From Sulfidibacterium sp964588415 (GTDB lineage: Bacteria > Bacteroidota > Bacteroidia > Bacteroidales > F082), in NCBI GenBank assembly GCA_964588415.1, contig CAZPPK010000092.1:1-11608 (forward strand): 11,608 bases of DNA, in the 5' to 3' direction. Under the pieces are notes generated by a model. The model did not search any database, was not told the origin of the DNA, and saw only the letters and a list, made by a program, of their open reading frames with translations. How positions within the stretch are numbered: position 1 is the first letter of the stretch; each line of letters begins with the position of its first letter. Shown here piece after piece: positions 1 to 6,719 of the stretch. The translations under genes and the position numbers were made by a program.

Positions 1-67
1 TGGCCCACTATTGGCTTTCTGTGAGATAAATCTTATATCGAACTCAGGTTAATAATACATATTTCTG

Positions 68-104
68 AAAAAGCCCTATGATGCATTTATCATGGGACTT
101 TTTT
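68..104 (+). terminator. Hairpin terminator, usable on both strands
   Basis: A 15-nt arm (68-82) faces a 15-nt arm (89-103) across a 6-nt loop. Pairing is complete apart from two positions that can form G-U wobbles. A T-run follows on the plus strand (99-104), and the A-run at 68-72 gives one on the minus strand. It most likely ends a plus-strand gene lying left of the window and could also back up the rpmH terminator from the other side. Confidence 0.65.
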
Positions 105-109
105 ACTAC

Positions 110-144
110 AAAACAAAAAGGCTGTAACGTTTCCGCGACAGCCT
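110..144 (-). terminator. Rho-independent terminator of rpmH
   Basis: Read on the minus strand, AGGCTGT (138-144) pairs perfectly with ACAGCCT (119-125) across a 12-nt loop and is followed by a T-rich tract (110-118). It begins 46 nt after the rpmH stop codon, so rpmH is probably transcribed alone. Confidence 0.75.
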
Positions 145-189
145 CTATCAATTTTTTGGGTCGTATATAGGTGCGAAATAAATCGCTTG

Positions 190-342
190 CTATCTGTACT
201 CGTCTGAAACAGTGAGCTTATGCCTGCCTTTAGCTCTCCTTCTCTTGATCACTTTTCGGCCATTAACGGTTGACATCCTTTCGCGAAAACCGTGTTTGTT
301 TTTTCTCTTTCTAACAGATGGTTGAAACGTTCTTTTTGTCAT
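190..342 (-). CDS. rpmH: Ribosomal protein bL34
   Basis: This short gene encodes 50 residues, a normal length for bL34, a small, very basic protein of the 50S subunit that binds 23S rRNA. The N-terminus reads MTKRTFQPSVRKRKNKHGFR and continues into ERMSTVNGRKV. The protein ends with a KGRHKLTVSDE-type tail, so the family signature is present end to end, and about 40% of residues are Lys, Arg or His. The start at 342 is the only ATG that gives the full signature, and it lies about 17 nt from the start point predicted by the promoter at 366-395. In many bacteria rpmH is followed by rnpA; here the next element is a terminator, so it stands alone. Identification rests on direct reading of the translated sequence and is secure. 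Confidence 0.97.
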   Translation of the reverse strand: MTKRTFQPSVRKRKNKHGFRERMSTVNGRKVIKRRRAKGRHKLTVSDEYR

Positions 343-365
343 CGTCCTGTATTATTTTGGGAGTG

Positions 366-395
366 CAAAAATAGACTAATTTTTTTATTACACAA
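366..395 (-). promoter_or_regulatory. Bacteroidota-type promoter of rpmH
   Basis: On the minus strand a TTG -33 element (393-395) is followed after exactly 19 nt by TATTTTTG (366-373), a perfect fit to the phylum consensus TTG-N19-21-TAnnTTTG. The implied transcription start is about 358-361, giving an rpmH leader under 20 nt. Confidence 0.8.
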
Positions 396-430
396 AAGGT
401 TCTGAAAAGTTTTTCAATTTTTTCTAAAAA

Positions 431-473
431 GTTTTCTTTTAAAAGAATCTTCCTCCTAACCGGAGGAAGATTC
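431..473 (-). terminator. Rho-independent terminator of pepD
   Basis: A perfect 12-bp stem (GAATCTTCCTCC at 445-456 with its complement at 462-473) with a 5-nt loop begins 9 nt after the pepD stop codon. On the minus strand it is followed by TTTT and an A/T-rich stretch. It separates pepD from rpmH. Confidence 0.8.
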
Positions 474-482
474 AAGAAGTAT

Positions 483-1943
483 CTATTTTACAGGGACGGT
501 CTTCAGCGTTTCTACGAGGAAATCCCAGAATTTCTGTACGGTATCAATTTTAACTTTCTCGTCCGGGGAGTGCGGCCAGCGGATGGTTGGTCCGAAAGAA
601 ATCATATCCCAGTTGGGATAAACAGAGCCTAAAAGGCCACATTCCAAACCCGCGTGAATAACTTTTACCTCAGGGATTTTTCCAAACTTAGCATTGTAAA
701 CTTCTTTCATGGCTTTCAAAATAGGAGAATCCGGATTGGGATTCCAGCCCGGGTAGTCTCCTGAACTTTCTGCATTGAAATCGGCATTGGTCAATGCGGT
801 ACGTACTGCTTTTGCAATTTCATTTTTGCCATCTTCTGTTAGGCTGCGTTGCAGGCTGGAGATTACTATTTTACCGTTTCCTGCTTTTACGATAGCAAGA
901 TTTGTGGATGTTTCCACAATTCCTTTCAGCTCTTTGCTCATAGAAATGGCGCCATTTGGGCAATCAGCTACAGCTTTAAAAAGACTGGCCTGAGCTTTCC
1001 CACTCATTACTTTAGCGGGTTTGTCAATGGCTTTGGCAGCTACTTCCACACCAGAATCGGTATTATCAAACTCGTCTTTTACAATCTTATTAAACTCGGT
1101 TACAAAAGTTTCGAACTCTGCTTTTTTGTTTTCATTGATGGCTACTACAGCAAAAGCTTCGCGAGGAATGGCATTTCTCAGATTTCCACCTTCTACAATT
1201 GCCACGCGCAAACCGTATTTGGATGCTGCTGTTGCCAATAAAGCATTGATAATCTTATTGGCATTTCCACGTCCCAGATTTATATCCAGTCCTGAATGCC
1301 CGCCTTTTAAACCTTTTACTACTATTTCATAGGCGGTCATATTTTCAGGAAGGTCTTCTTCTTCATAGCTGGTTTCGGCTTCAGTGTTTACGCCACCGGC
1401 ACATCCAATGTAAAGTTCTCCTTCGTCTTCAGAATCCAGGTTTAGAAGAATGTCACCATCCAGAAAGCCTGCTTTTAAACCTTCTGCACCGGTCATGCCC
1501 GTCTCTTCATCAATTGTGAAAAGGGCTTCGATGGGACCGTGTTCAAGGTCCGTTGCTTCAAGAATTGCCATGGTTGAAGCTACTCCCATCCCATTATCGG
1601 CGCCCAGCGTGGTTCCTTTGGCGGTAACCCATTCGCCATCAATGTAAGCATCAATCGGATCTTTTTCAAAATCGTGGGTTGAATTGGAATTCTTTTGGGG
1701 AACCATGTCAAGATGACCTTGCAGGATAACGCCTTTACGGTCTTCCATGCCTGCTGTAGCGGGTTTTTTAATAATTACGTTGCCTACTTCGTCAACTATG
1801 GTTTCCAATCCCAGGTCTTCACCAAATTTCTTTACGAATTCAATGACTTCTTCCTCTTTTTTTGAAGGACGGGGAATTTGTGTGAGACTGTAGAAGTTTT
1901 TCCACAAAGCTTTTGGCTCAAGATTTAATATTTCTTTGCTCAT
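483..1943 (-). CDS. pepD: Cytosolic aminoacyl-histidine dipeptidase (PepD, M20 family)
   Basis: This is a cytosolic di-zinc aminopeptidase-type dipeptidase of the M20 family (Xaa-His dipeptidase/carnosinase type), which hydrolyses dipeptides for amino-acid recycling. At 486 residues it has the normal PepD length and no signal peptide. Metal and catalytic motifs appear in order: GHLDM (His77, Asp79), TTLGADNG (bridging Asp116), the catalytic DEETG pair Glu146/Glu147, LNLDSE (Asp170), the lid-domain motif KGGHSG, HAGLECG near 430-436, and the last zinc ligand His458 in PHSPDE. The start at 1943 gives the conserved beginning LEPKALWKNFYSLTQIPRPS; no Shine-Dalgarno is visible. The next gene on the same strand encodes an MFS transporter, but a strong terminator lies between them. 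Specificity among dipeptides cannot be read from sequence. Confidence 0.95.
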   Translation of the reverse strand: MSKEILNLEPKALWKNFYSLTQIPRPSKKEEEVIEFVKKFGEDLGLETIVDEVGNVIIKKPATAGMEDRKGVILQGHLDMVPQKNSNSTHDFEKDPIDAYIDGEWVTAKGTTLGADNGMGVASTMAILEATDLEHGPIEALFTIDEETGMTGAEGLKAGFLDGDILLNLDSEDEGELYIGCAGGVNTEAETSYEEEDLPENMTAYEIVVKGLKGGHSGLDINLGRGNANKIINALLATAASKYGLRVAIVEGGNLRNAIPREAFAVVAINENKKAEFETFVTEFNKIVKDEFDNTDSGVEVAAKAIDKPAKVMSGKAQASLFKAVADCPNGAISMSKELKGIVETSTNLAIVKAGNGKIVISSLQRSLTEDGKNEIAKAVRTALTNADFNAESSGDYPGWNPNPDSPILKAMKEVYNAKFGKIPEVKVIHAGLECGLLGSVYPNWDMISFGPTIRWPHSPDEKVKIDTVQKFWDFLVETLKTVPVK

Positions 1944-2111
1944 GTTTTTATTATTTTGATATAATTTTTATTTAGGTTGTAAAATTAAGGATTATTTGCA
2001 TAGTCTCATTTTTTGAATCCCTATTCAAACGTTAAAATATTGAAACGACATAACGTGTGTTAAGGTTCATTTCGCAAGTGGACGCCTGATTCAAATAGTG
2101 AACATTATATC

Positions 2112-2143
2112 AAAAAAGGCTGTCCTTTTGAGACAGCCTTTTT
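2112..2143 (-). terminator. Strong symmetrical terminator of the MFS gene
   Basis: A 12-bp perfect stem, AAAAAGGCTGTC (2113-2124) with GACAGCCTTTTT (2132-2143), encloses a 7-nt loop and lies about 22 nt after the MFS stop. Its A- and T-flanks make it usable in both directions. It separates the transporter from pepD. The GGCTGT core is shared with the rpmH terminator. Confidence 0.85.
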
Positions 2144-2165
2144 CCTTATTTTGAATGAAAAGCTT

Positions 2166-3896
2166 TTATTCGCCTTCCATTTTTGCTTCAATAGCTTCGG
2201 CTTTCTTTTCCATATTCGGCATTTCCAGTCCGTATCCTTTCTTTTTGTCTTCCATCTTCAGCAGGAAGGAGAAGATGACGGATAAAACTCCAAGCAAGAC
2301 AAATATGAGAATATCATTTTCGTAGTTATAGGTGATATTCAGTTTTTCTTTTTTGATAATGGGGTAACTTGCCCTGGTGAAGACCTTACCCAATGCGATA
2401 AGTGTAGCCCTGTTCCCGTTTATGAGCGTAAAATGACCTGCAGCATCCAGATTATTCTGAATCAGCTCTTGCTCAATGGCGGCTTTATTGATGTTCTTTT
2501 CCTGAGTCGGAGTGTAAAAGGTATTTTTCACAATGGAGTCAACAACATTTCCGGTGGATTTGTCAATTGCTATTTGCAAATCTTTTTTTGTATACGTAAA
2601 TTTGTGGTCCACCAGCACTTTATGGAAACTCTGTTCAATGGATGATTTTATCAACATTTTATTAGGAGAAACACTGGGATTCGACATCGTCAAAACAACA
2701 CCAAGTACGGTAGGAATAACCACCAGGCCAATGTTCTGGATGTAAAAAATGACGGCATAAGCAGTTCCCAGTCTCTTTTCGGGAATAATTTTCGGAACGG
2801 AAGGCCACATGGCAGATGGAACCAATGAAAATGCGACTCCTAAAGTGATAATCATTAATGCTGCAAATATCCAATTGTTCAGGAAGGGCACAGCTAAGAA
2901 ACTATGTACTATAAGAAGCATGACTGCACCAATGATCATGATGGTCGCCCCTTTTCCTTTTCTATCATAAATATATCCAAAAAGTGGAGTTAAGAGGATG
3001 GTTCCGGCCGGTAACAGCGCAGGAATATATCCGGCATATTTGGCGGCTACATGATATTTATTGATGATGAAATCCGGTGCAAAAAATAAGAAAGGGAATA
3101 CTGCGCCGTAAAATAAAACACAAAGAATGGCAATATACCAGAATGCTTTGTTGTTTACTATAGAAAAAATGTCTTTTACCCGGAAAGGTTCTTCTTCTTC
3201 TACTTCAATATTTTCTTCAGACTTATCCAGTTTGATATCCATGATAACGTAGGTGATGAAGGCAACAAGACCTAACAGCATGAGGACAAAAGCAAGCAGG
3301 ATAGGAGTACTGTATGTGAATTTGATAGCCAACGGCAATGATATAGCCAGGGCTAAAGCAGTTCCCAAACGGGCAATGGACATCTGTAGTCCCATGGCGA
3401 GGGCCATCTCCTTGCCTTTAAACCACTTCACAATCGCCTTGGAAAGCGTTATTCCCGTCGCCTCACTTCCTATACCAAAGATTGCAAATCCGAGACAGGA
3501 CATGAAAACCTGCATGGGAAGTTGACCAACTAACGGAAGGGTTACATGCTGAGCCAACATGTGGGCAGGCATGGCAGTCATGGCCCAATAGTTAAGAGCT
3601 GTGCCAATGGCCATCATTGCTGTGGCACCCAACCCTGTTACTCTGATTCCCAGTTTGTCAAGAATTAAACCGCTAAAAATCAACATAAGGAAGAAAACAT
3701 TAAACCATCCGTACGAACCTGTATAGGTTCCAATATCTTTACTGGTCCATCCGAGAGCTATTTCTAATATTGGTTTAATCGAAGACCCGACATAATTGAA
3801 ATAATACGCACCAAACATGGATAAAGAAACGACTACCATTGCCGTCCAACGTGCCCAAGGAGATTCTCTGAGAGATTTCTGAATTGCTTCTGTCAT
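2166..3896 (-). CDS. MFS transporter with large extracytoplasmic insertion (possible MFSD1-like)
   Basis: This is a 12-TM major facilitator superfamily permease of the inner membrane, 576 residues against a usual 400-450. Hydrophobic segments can be seen at about 17-38, 63-80, 87-108, 126-148, 165-190, 198-220, 250-272, 288-308, 317-336, 342-364, 380-403 and 527-547. The MFS loop motif appears as DKLGIR (80-85) after TM2 and again as YDRKGKGA (310-317) after TM8, marking the two six-helix halves. The central cytoplasmic loop is acidic (225-237). The extra length is a hydrophilic stretch of about 120 residues (404-526) between TM11 and TM12, on the periplasmic side by standard topology. From memory, the N-terminal pattern (RWTA, YYFNYVGSSIKP, YGWFNVFFLMLIFSG) resembles bacterial relatives of MFSD1, a dipeptide carrier in animals. 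Its substrate here is not shown by the sequence; the neighbouring dipeptidase gene is only suggestive. Confidence 0.85.
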   Translation of the reverse strand: MTEAIQKSLRESPWARWTAMVVVSLSMFGAYYFNYVGSSIKPILEIALGWTSKDIGTYTGSYGWFNVFFLMLIFSGLILDKLGIRVTGLGATAMMAIGTALNYWAMTAMPAHMLAQHVTLPLVGQLPMQVFMSCLGFAIFGIGSEATGITLSKAIVKWFKGKEMALAMGLQMSIARLGTALALAISLPLAIKFTYSTPILLAFVLMLLGLVAFITYVIMDIKLDKSEENIEVEEEEPFRVKDIFSIVNNKAFWYIAILCVLFYGAVFPFLFFAPDFIINKYHVAAKYAGYIPALLPAGTILLTPLFGYIYDRKGKGATIMIIGAVMLLIVHSFLAVPFLNNWIFAALMIITLGVAFSLVPSAMWPSVPKIIPEKRLGTAYAVIFYIQNIGLVVIPTVLGVVLTMSNPSVSPNKMLIKSSIEQSFHKVLVDHKFTYTKKDLQIAIDKSTGNVVDSIVKNTFYTPTQEKNINKAAIEQELIQNNLDAAGHFTLINGNRATLIALGKVFTRASYPIIKKEKLNITYNYENDILIFVLLGVLSVIFSFLLKMEDKKKGYGLEMPNMEKKAEAIEAKMEGE

Positions 3897-4074
3897 AATA
3901 AATTTATTTTTGAAAAATTTCTTTAACGAATGTAGAACGGGCGAAAATAAGAAATTTTTTTTGTGCCCGCCTTATATTGTTGTCAATATGTAAGAATTTC
4001 ATCAATAATTATATCGTTTGTTATGCTATAGATATCTTGACAGATTAATTGCTAAAGTTTAAAGCAACTGCTTG

Positions 4075-4713
4075 TTATTTATAAACATGAACGATCTGTT
4101 TGCTTTCAAAGTATTCTTCAGAAAAATAGCGCGAAATAGGATAAGTGGAAACTTTGGTCATTTTTAACTGCTTCACGCGATGGATTTCATCTTCAATGCC
4201 CATACCTTTCAGATATAAAATCCCGTTGGGAAGCCGGTTAAACGACTGCCGGTGTACTTTGTAAAAAGTCCAGCGGGTGAATGCTTCCAAATCGGTAACA
4301 GCACGACTGACAATGAAATCAAAGGTGTGATCAACCTGTTCCGCCCTAATCTGTTCTGATTCCACATTCTTCAATCCAAGGGCGTTTACTACTTCTTTCA
4401 CCACTTTGATCTTCTTCCCGATACTATCCACCAAATAAAACCTGACATCAGGAAAAAGAATGGCCAGCGGTATACCCGGGAAACCACCACCGGTTCCGGC
4501 ATCCATAATCTCGGTGTAAGCCTTGAACGGAACCAGTTTTCCTATAGCCAGCGAATGCAGCACGTGATGCAGGTAAAACTGCTCCATGTCCTTGCGGGAA
4601 ATCACATTGATTTTACTGTTCCAATCGAGATAAAGAGCCTTCAGTAACTGAAATTGCTCTTTTTGCTTTTCGCTGAGATTTTGAAAATAACTGAATAAAA
4701 GGGAAGCGTCCAT
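4075..4713 (-). CDS. rsmG: 16S rRNA (guanine527-N7)-methyltransferase RsmG (GidB)
   Basis: The enzyme uses SAM to methylate N7 of G527 in the 530 loop of 16S rRNA; loss of it elsewhere gives low-level streptomycin resistance. With the start chosen here it is 212 residues, the usual RsmG length. Visible motifs are LYLDWNSKINVISRKD with HHVLHSL near the N-terminus, the SAM-binding loop DAGTGGGFPGIPLA (about 71-84), LVDS (about 94-97), VSRAV (about 135-139), and the late strand ILYLKG. A further in-frame ATG at 4764 would add 17 residues that look unlike the family. A perfect -7 element (TAGCTTTG, 4731-4738) lies inside that extension, so the ATG at 4713 is preferred. The gene is divergent from the methionine leader and appears to be transcribed alone. 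Confidence 0.94.
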   Translation of the reverse strand: MDASLLFSYFQNLSEKQKEQFQLLKALYLDWNSKINVISRKDMEQFYLHHVLHSLAIGKLVPFKAYTEIMDAGTGGGFPGIPLAILFPDVRFYLVDSIGKKIKVVKEVVNALGLKNVESEQIRAEQVDHTFDFIVSRAVTDLEAFTRWTFYKVHRQSFNRLPNGILYLKGMGIEDEIHRVKQLKMTKVSTYPISRYFSEEYFESKQIVHVYK

Positions 4714-4730
4714 ACGTTTTTTCAATGAAG

Positions 4731-4738
4731 CAAAGCTA
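4731..4738 (-). promoter_or_regulatory. Probable -7 element of the rsmG promoter
   Basis: TAGCTTTG on the minus strand matches TAnnTTTG exactly and ends 17 nt before the preferred rsmG start at 4713. No TTG was found 19-21 nt upstream, so the -33 half is weak or absent. The position supports the shorter rsmG reading. Confidence 0.5.
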
Positions 4739-4979
4739 TGAAAATTATTTTGTGAATGGGGCACTGATCTTTTATGATTGATTATGATCTCATTTGATCC
4801 GTTTCATCAGTCCAATCAGCGTACCATTAAAGTGCAAGCTGACTTTATGATTTTCATGATTTTATGGCTATACTTTCCCCCATCCGAATGGCTTTTTTGT
4901 ATCGTTTGCGGTAACTTGTAGCTCAATAAAAATTAATCTACAGGTTTTCAAAATAATATGAAAATTTTTCACTGAAAAC

Positions 4980-5009
4980 TTGCACGGTAAATTTTTTTAC
5001 ATAGTTTTG
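4980..5009 (+). promoter_or_regulatory. Bacteroidota-type promoter of the methionine operon
   Basis: A TTG (4980-4982) followed after exactly 19 nt by TAGTTTTG (5002-5009) fits the phylum promoter consensus perfectly. Transcription should begin near 5014-5017, about 25 nt before the first paired base of the riboswitch. This leaves a leader of about 410 nt ahead of metY. Confidence 0.82.
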
Positions 5010-5039
5010 CCCCGTTATTCAAATATTCCTTACCCGGAT

Positions 5040-5160
5040 GTTTGAATTATACAGAGGAGTGGAGAGATCAGGCTCTATGAAACTCCGGCAACCTGCCAAA
5101 AGGAAAGGTGCCAATACCTGCCGCTCAGGGGATATCCCCGGAGGGAATTATAATTTAAAC
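5040..5160 (+). promoter_or_regulatory. SAM-I (S-box) riboswitch aptamer
   Basis: The conserved S-box core is present: GUGGAGAGAU, then GGCUCUAUGAAACUCCGGCAA, then GGUGCCAAUACCUGCC. The closing helix P1 can be drawn as GTTTGAATTATA (5040-5051) pairing with TATAATTTAAAC (5149-5160), 12 pairs with one G-U. A P4-like hairpin GGGG-ATAT-CCCC sits at about 5128-5139, and ACCTGCC/GGAAAGGT forms P3. S-box RNAs bind S-adenosylmethionine and usually switch off downstream methionine genes, consistent with metY-metX-hom here. SAM-I versus the related SAM-I/IV variants is not settled by eye. Confidence 0.9.
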
Positions 5161-5223
5161 TGAAAAAATGAAACGAAATTCTTTTTATCCGGGAGTTTCC
5201 CGAAGTAAAACAAATCTTAATCA

Positions 5224-5261
5224 GCCACAGCCTTCAGACTTGGTTTCTTGTGGCGTTTTTT
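5224..5261 (+). terminator. Leader terminator, probable riboswitch expression platform
   Basis: GCCACA (5224-5229) pairs with TGTGGC (5249-5254), with three further possible inner pairs (GCC/GGT), and is followed by GTTTTTT (5255-5261). It lies 63 nt past the aptamer and 165 nt before metY, where a SAM-controlled terminator would be expected. I found no clear antiterminator linking it to the 3' strand of P1, so the switching mechanism is inferred. Confidence 0.6.
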
Positions 5262-5301
5262 CTGAAATTTTTCCCGCCATTTGCAGGATGCGAATGCTTT
5301 A

Positions 5302-5336
5302 GGGGCATTGTGATTTCATAGAAACAGAATGTCCCC
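5302..5336 (+). other. Leader hairpin A upstream of metY
   Basis: GGGGCATT (5302-5309) pairs with AATG-T-CCCC (5328-5336), giving 8 pairs with one bulged U and an 18-nt loop. No U-tract follows, so it is not a terminator. Together with the next hairpin it structures the transcript between the leader terminator and the metY start. Confidence 0.4.
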
Positions 5337-5352
5337 ACATCCTTTCTTTCAA

Positions 5353-5382
5353 GGTGCTGTTTAAGCTATGCCTAACAGCACC
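5353..5382 (+). other. Leader hairpin B upstream of metY
   Basis: A perfect 9-bp stem, GGTGCTGTT (5353-5361) with AACAGCACC (5374-5382), encloses a 12-nt loop and ends 44 nt before the metY ATG. There is no U-tract. Possible roles are RNA stabilisation or a protein-binding site; the sequence does not decide. Confidence 0.45.
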
Positions 5383-5426
5383 CATCGATTATAAATCAAT
5401 ATTCTTTAATTTTTATTCTATATATT

Positions 5427-6713
5427 ATGAAATACGAAACCTTACAGGTTCATGCCGGCCACACACCGGATGAAACAACCCTCTCAAGGGCGGTTCCCAT
5501 TTATCAGACCACTTCTTATGTTTTCAATAATACCGAACATGCCAAAAAGCTTTTTGGGCTCGAAGAGTTCGGAAACATCTATTCCCGTATCATGAATCCT
5601 ACCAACGATGTGCTGGAGAAAAGGCTGGCAGCGTTGGAAGACGGCGTTGCTGCGCTGGCAGTAGCATCGGGACATTCAGCACAGTTTATTGCCCTGAATA
5701 ACATACTGCAGTTGGGCGACAATTTTGTTTCTTCGCCGTATCTTTATGGTGGAAGTTACAATCAGTTCAGAGTGTCCTTTAAAAGGCTGGGCGTTCAGGT
5801 CTACTTTGCGGAAAACCTGGAGATTGCCAATTTTGAAAAACTGATTGATGAAAACACCAAAGCTATCTACCTGGAAACTATTGGAAACCCCAGCTTTGAA
5901 GTTCCTGATTTTGAAAAATTCGCTGCCCTGGCACGCAAACATGACCTTCCGCTTATCGTGGATAATACTTTTGGCGCCGGCGGATTTCTTTGCAAACCAT
6001 TGACATTGGGGGCCAATATTGTGGTCGAATCCGCTACCAAATGGATTGGCGGCCACGGTAACAGCATCGGAGGCATTATTGTCGACGGCGGCACCTACGA
6101 TTGGGGAAACGGGAAGTTCTCGCAATTCTCCGAACCTTCCGAAGGATATCATGGTCTGGTGTTTTCCGATGTTTTCGGAAAAGGCTCGGCCTTTGGAAAT
6201 ATCGCATACATCATCAGGGCAAGGGTGGAAGGCCTTCGCGATTTTGGACCAGCACTGAGCCCGTTCAACGCTTTCCTTTTGTTGCAGGGAATTGAAACGC
6301 TTTCGCTAAGAGTTCAACGTTCGGTTGACAATACGCTGGTATTGGCTCAATGGCTTTCGAAACACCCTAAAGTGGAACAAGTTTCTTACCCCGGACTTCC
6401 CGATGATCCCAAACATGAAACTGCTAAGAAATATCTTCAACACGGTTTTGGGGCTGTTTTGAGCTTTTCGCTGAAAGGCACCAAAGATATCACTGCAAAG
6501 TTTGTGGAAAGTCTCAAGCTCATCAGTCACCTTGCCAATGTCGGCGATACCAAGACGCTGATCATCCAACCGGCTTCGACTACCCATCAGCAATTGAGTG
6601 ATACGGAACTGGCAGCCGTTGGGATTGGTCCGACGCTGCTTAGGGTTTCTGTGGGTATTGAACACATTGACGATATTATTGAAGATGTTGATCAGGCTTT
6701 AAATCAAATTTAG
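5427..6713 (+). CDS. metY: O-acetylhomoserine sulfhydrylase (aminocarboxypropyltransferase)
   Basis: This PLP enzyme of the Cys/Met-metabolism family replaces the acetyl group of O-acetylhomoserine with sulfide to give homocysteine in the cytosol. The 428-residue length is typical of MetY rather than of the shorter MetB/MetC. Visible are PIYQTTSYVF (24-33), the phosphate-contacting IYSRIMNPT (51-59, Tyr and Arg), the cofactor region ASGHSAQF, the cofactor Asp179 in IVDNTF, and the Schiff-base Lys205 in ESATKWIGGHG. A long MetY-type insertion with GTYDWGNGKF follows. The C-terminal domain ends with the RVSVGIEHIDDIIEDVDQAL pattern. The start follows an A/T-rich sequence without Shine-Dalgarno. 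It is the first gene after the SAM riboswitch and lies 6 nt from metX, so the two should be co-transcribed. Confidence 0.96.
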   Translation: MKYETLQVHAGHTPDETTLSRAVPIYQTTSYVFNNTEHAKKLFGLEEFGNIYSRIMNPTNDVLEKRLAALEDGVAALAVASGHSAQFIALNNILQLGDNFVSSPYLYGGSYNQFRVSFKRLGVQVYFAENLEIANFEKLIDENTKAIYLETIGNPSFEVPDFEKFAALARKHDLPLIVDNTFGAGGFLCKPLTLGANIVVESATKWIGGHGNSIGGIIVDGGTYDWGNGKFSQFSEPSEGYHGLVFSDVFGKGSAFGNIAYIIRARVEGLRDFGPALSPFNAFLLLQGIETLSLRVQRSVDNTLVLAQWLSKHPKVEQVSYPGLPDDPKHETAKKYLQHGFGAVLSFSLKGTKDITAKFVESLKLISHLANVGDTKTLIIQPASTTHQQLSDTELAAVGIGPTLLRVSVGIEHIDDIIEDVDQALNQI

Positions 6714-6719
6714 TTTAAG

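Noticed and set aside
1..52. End of a plus-strand gene entering from the left; frames close at 22-24, 27-29 or 50-52.
   Set aside because: Only 7-16 residues are available and none is recognisable. The terminator at 68-104 makes such a gene likely, but frame and identity cannot be chosen.
1944..2111. Search for a pepD promoter in the pepD-MFS gap.
   Set aside because: Only partial TAnnTTTG matches were found (for example AACGTTTG on the minus strand at about 2026-2033) without a TTG at proper spacing.
3897..4074. Possible MFS promoter with TATTTTCG on the minus strand near 3942-3949.
   Set aside because: The -7 element has one mismatch and no TTG lies 19-21 nt upstream; too weak to list.
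4914..4945. Imperfect inverted repeat ACTTGTAG/CTACAGGT upstream of the methionine promoter.
   Set aside because: One pair is a wobble, the loop is 16 nt and A/T-rich, and nothing indicates an operator or terminator; likely by chance.
5168..5302. A 44-codon open frame beginning with ATG inside the methionine leader.
   Set aside because: It contains the leader terminator hairpin and U-tract, has no visible ribosome-binding context and no recognisable protein character, so it is most simply a chance frame in regulatory RNA.
5676..6152. A 158-codon open frame antisense to metY, and similar long antisense frames within metX and pepD.
   Set aside because: They lie wholly inside strongly conserved genes on the other strand and show no protein-family features.
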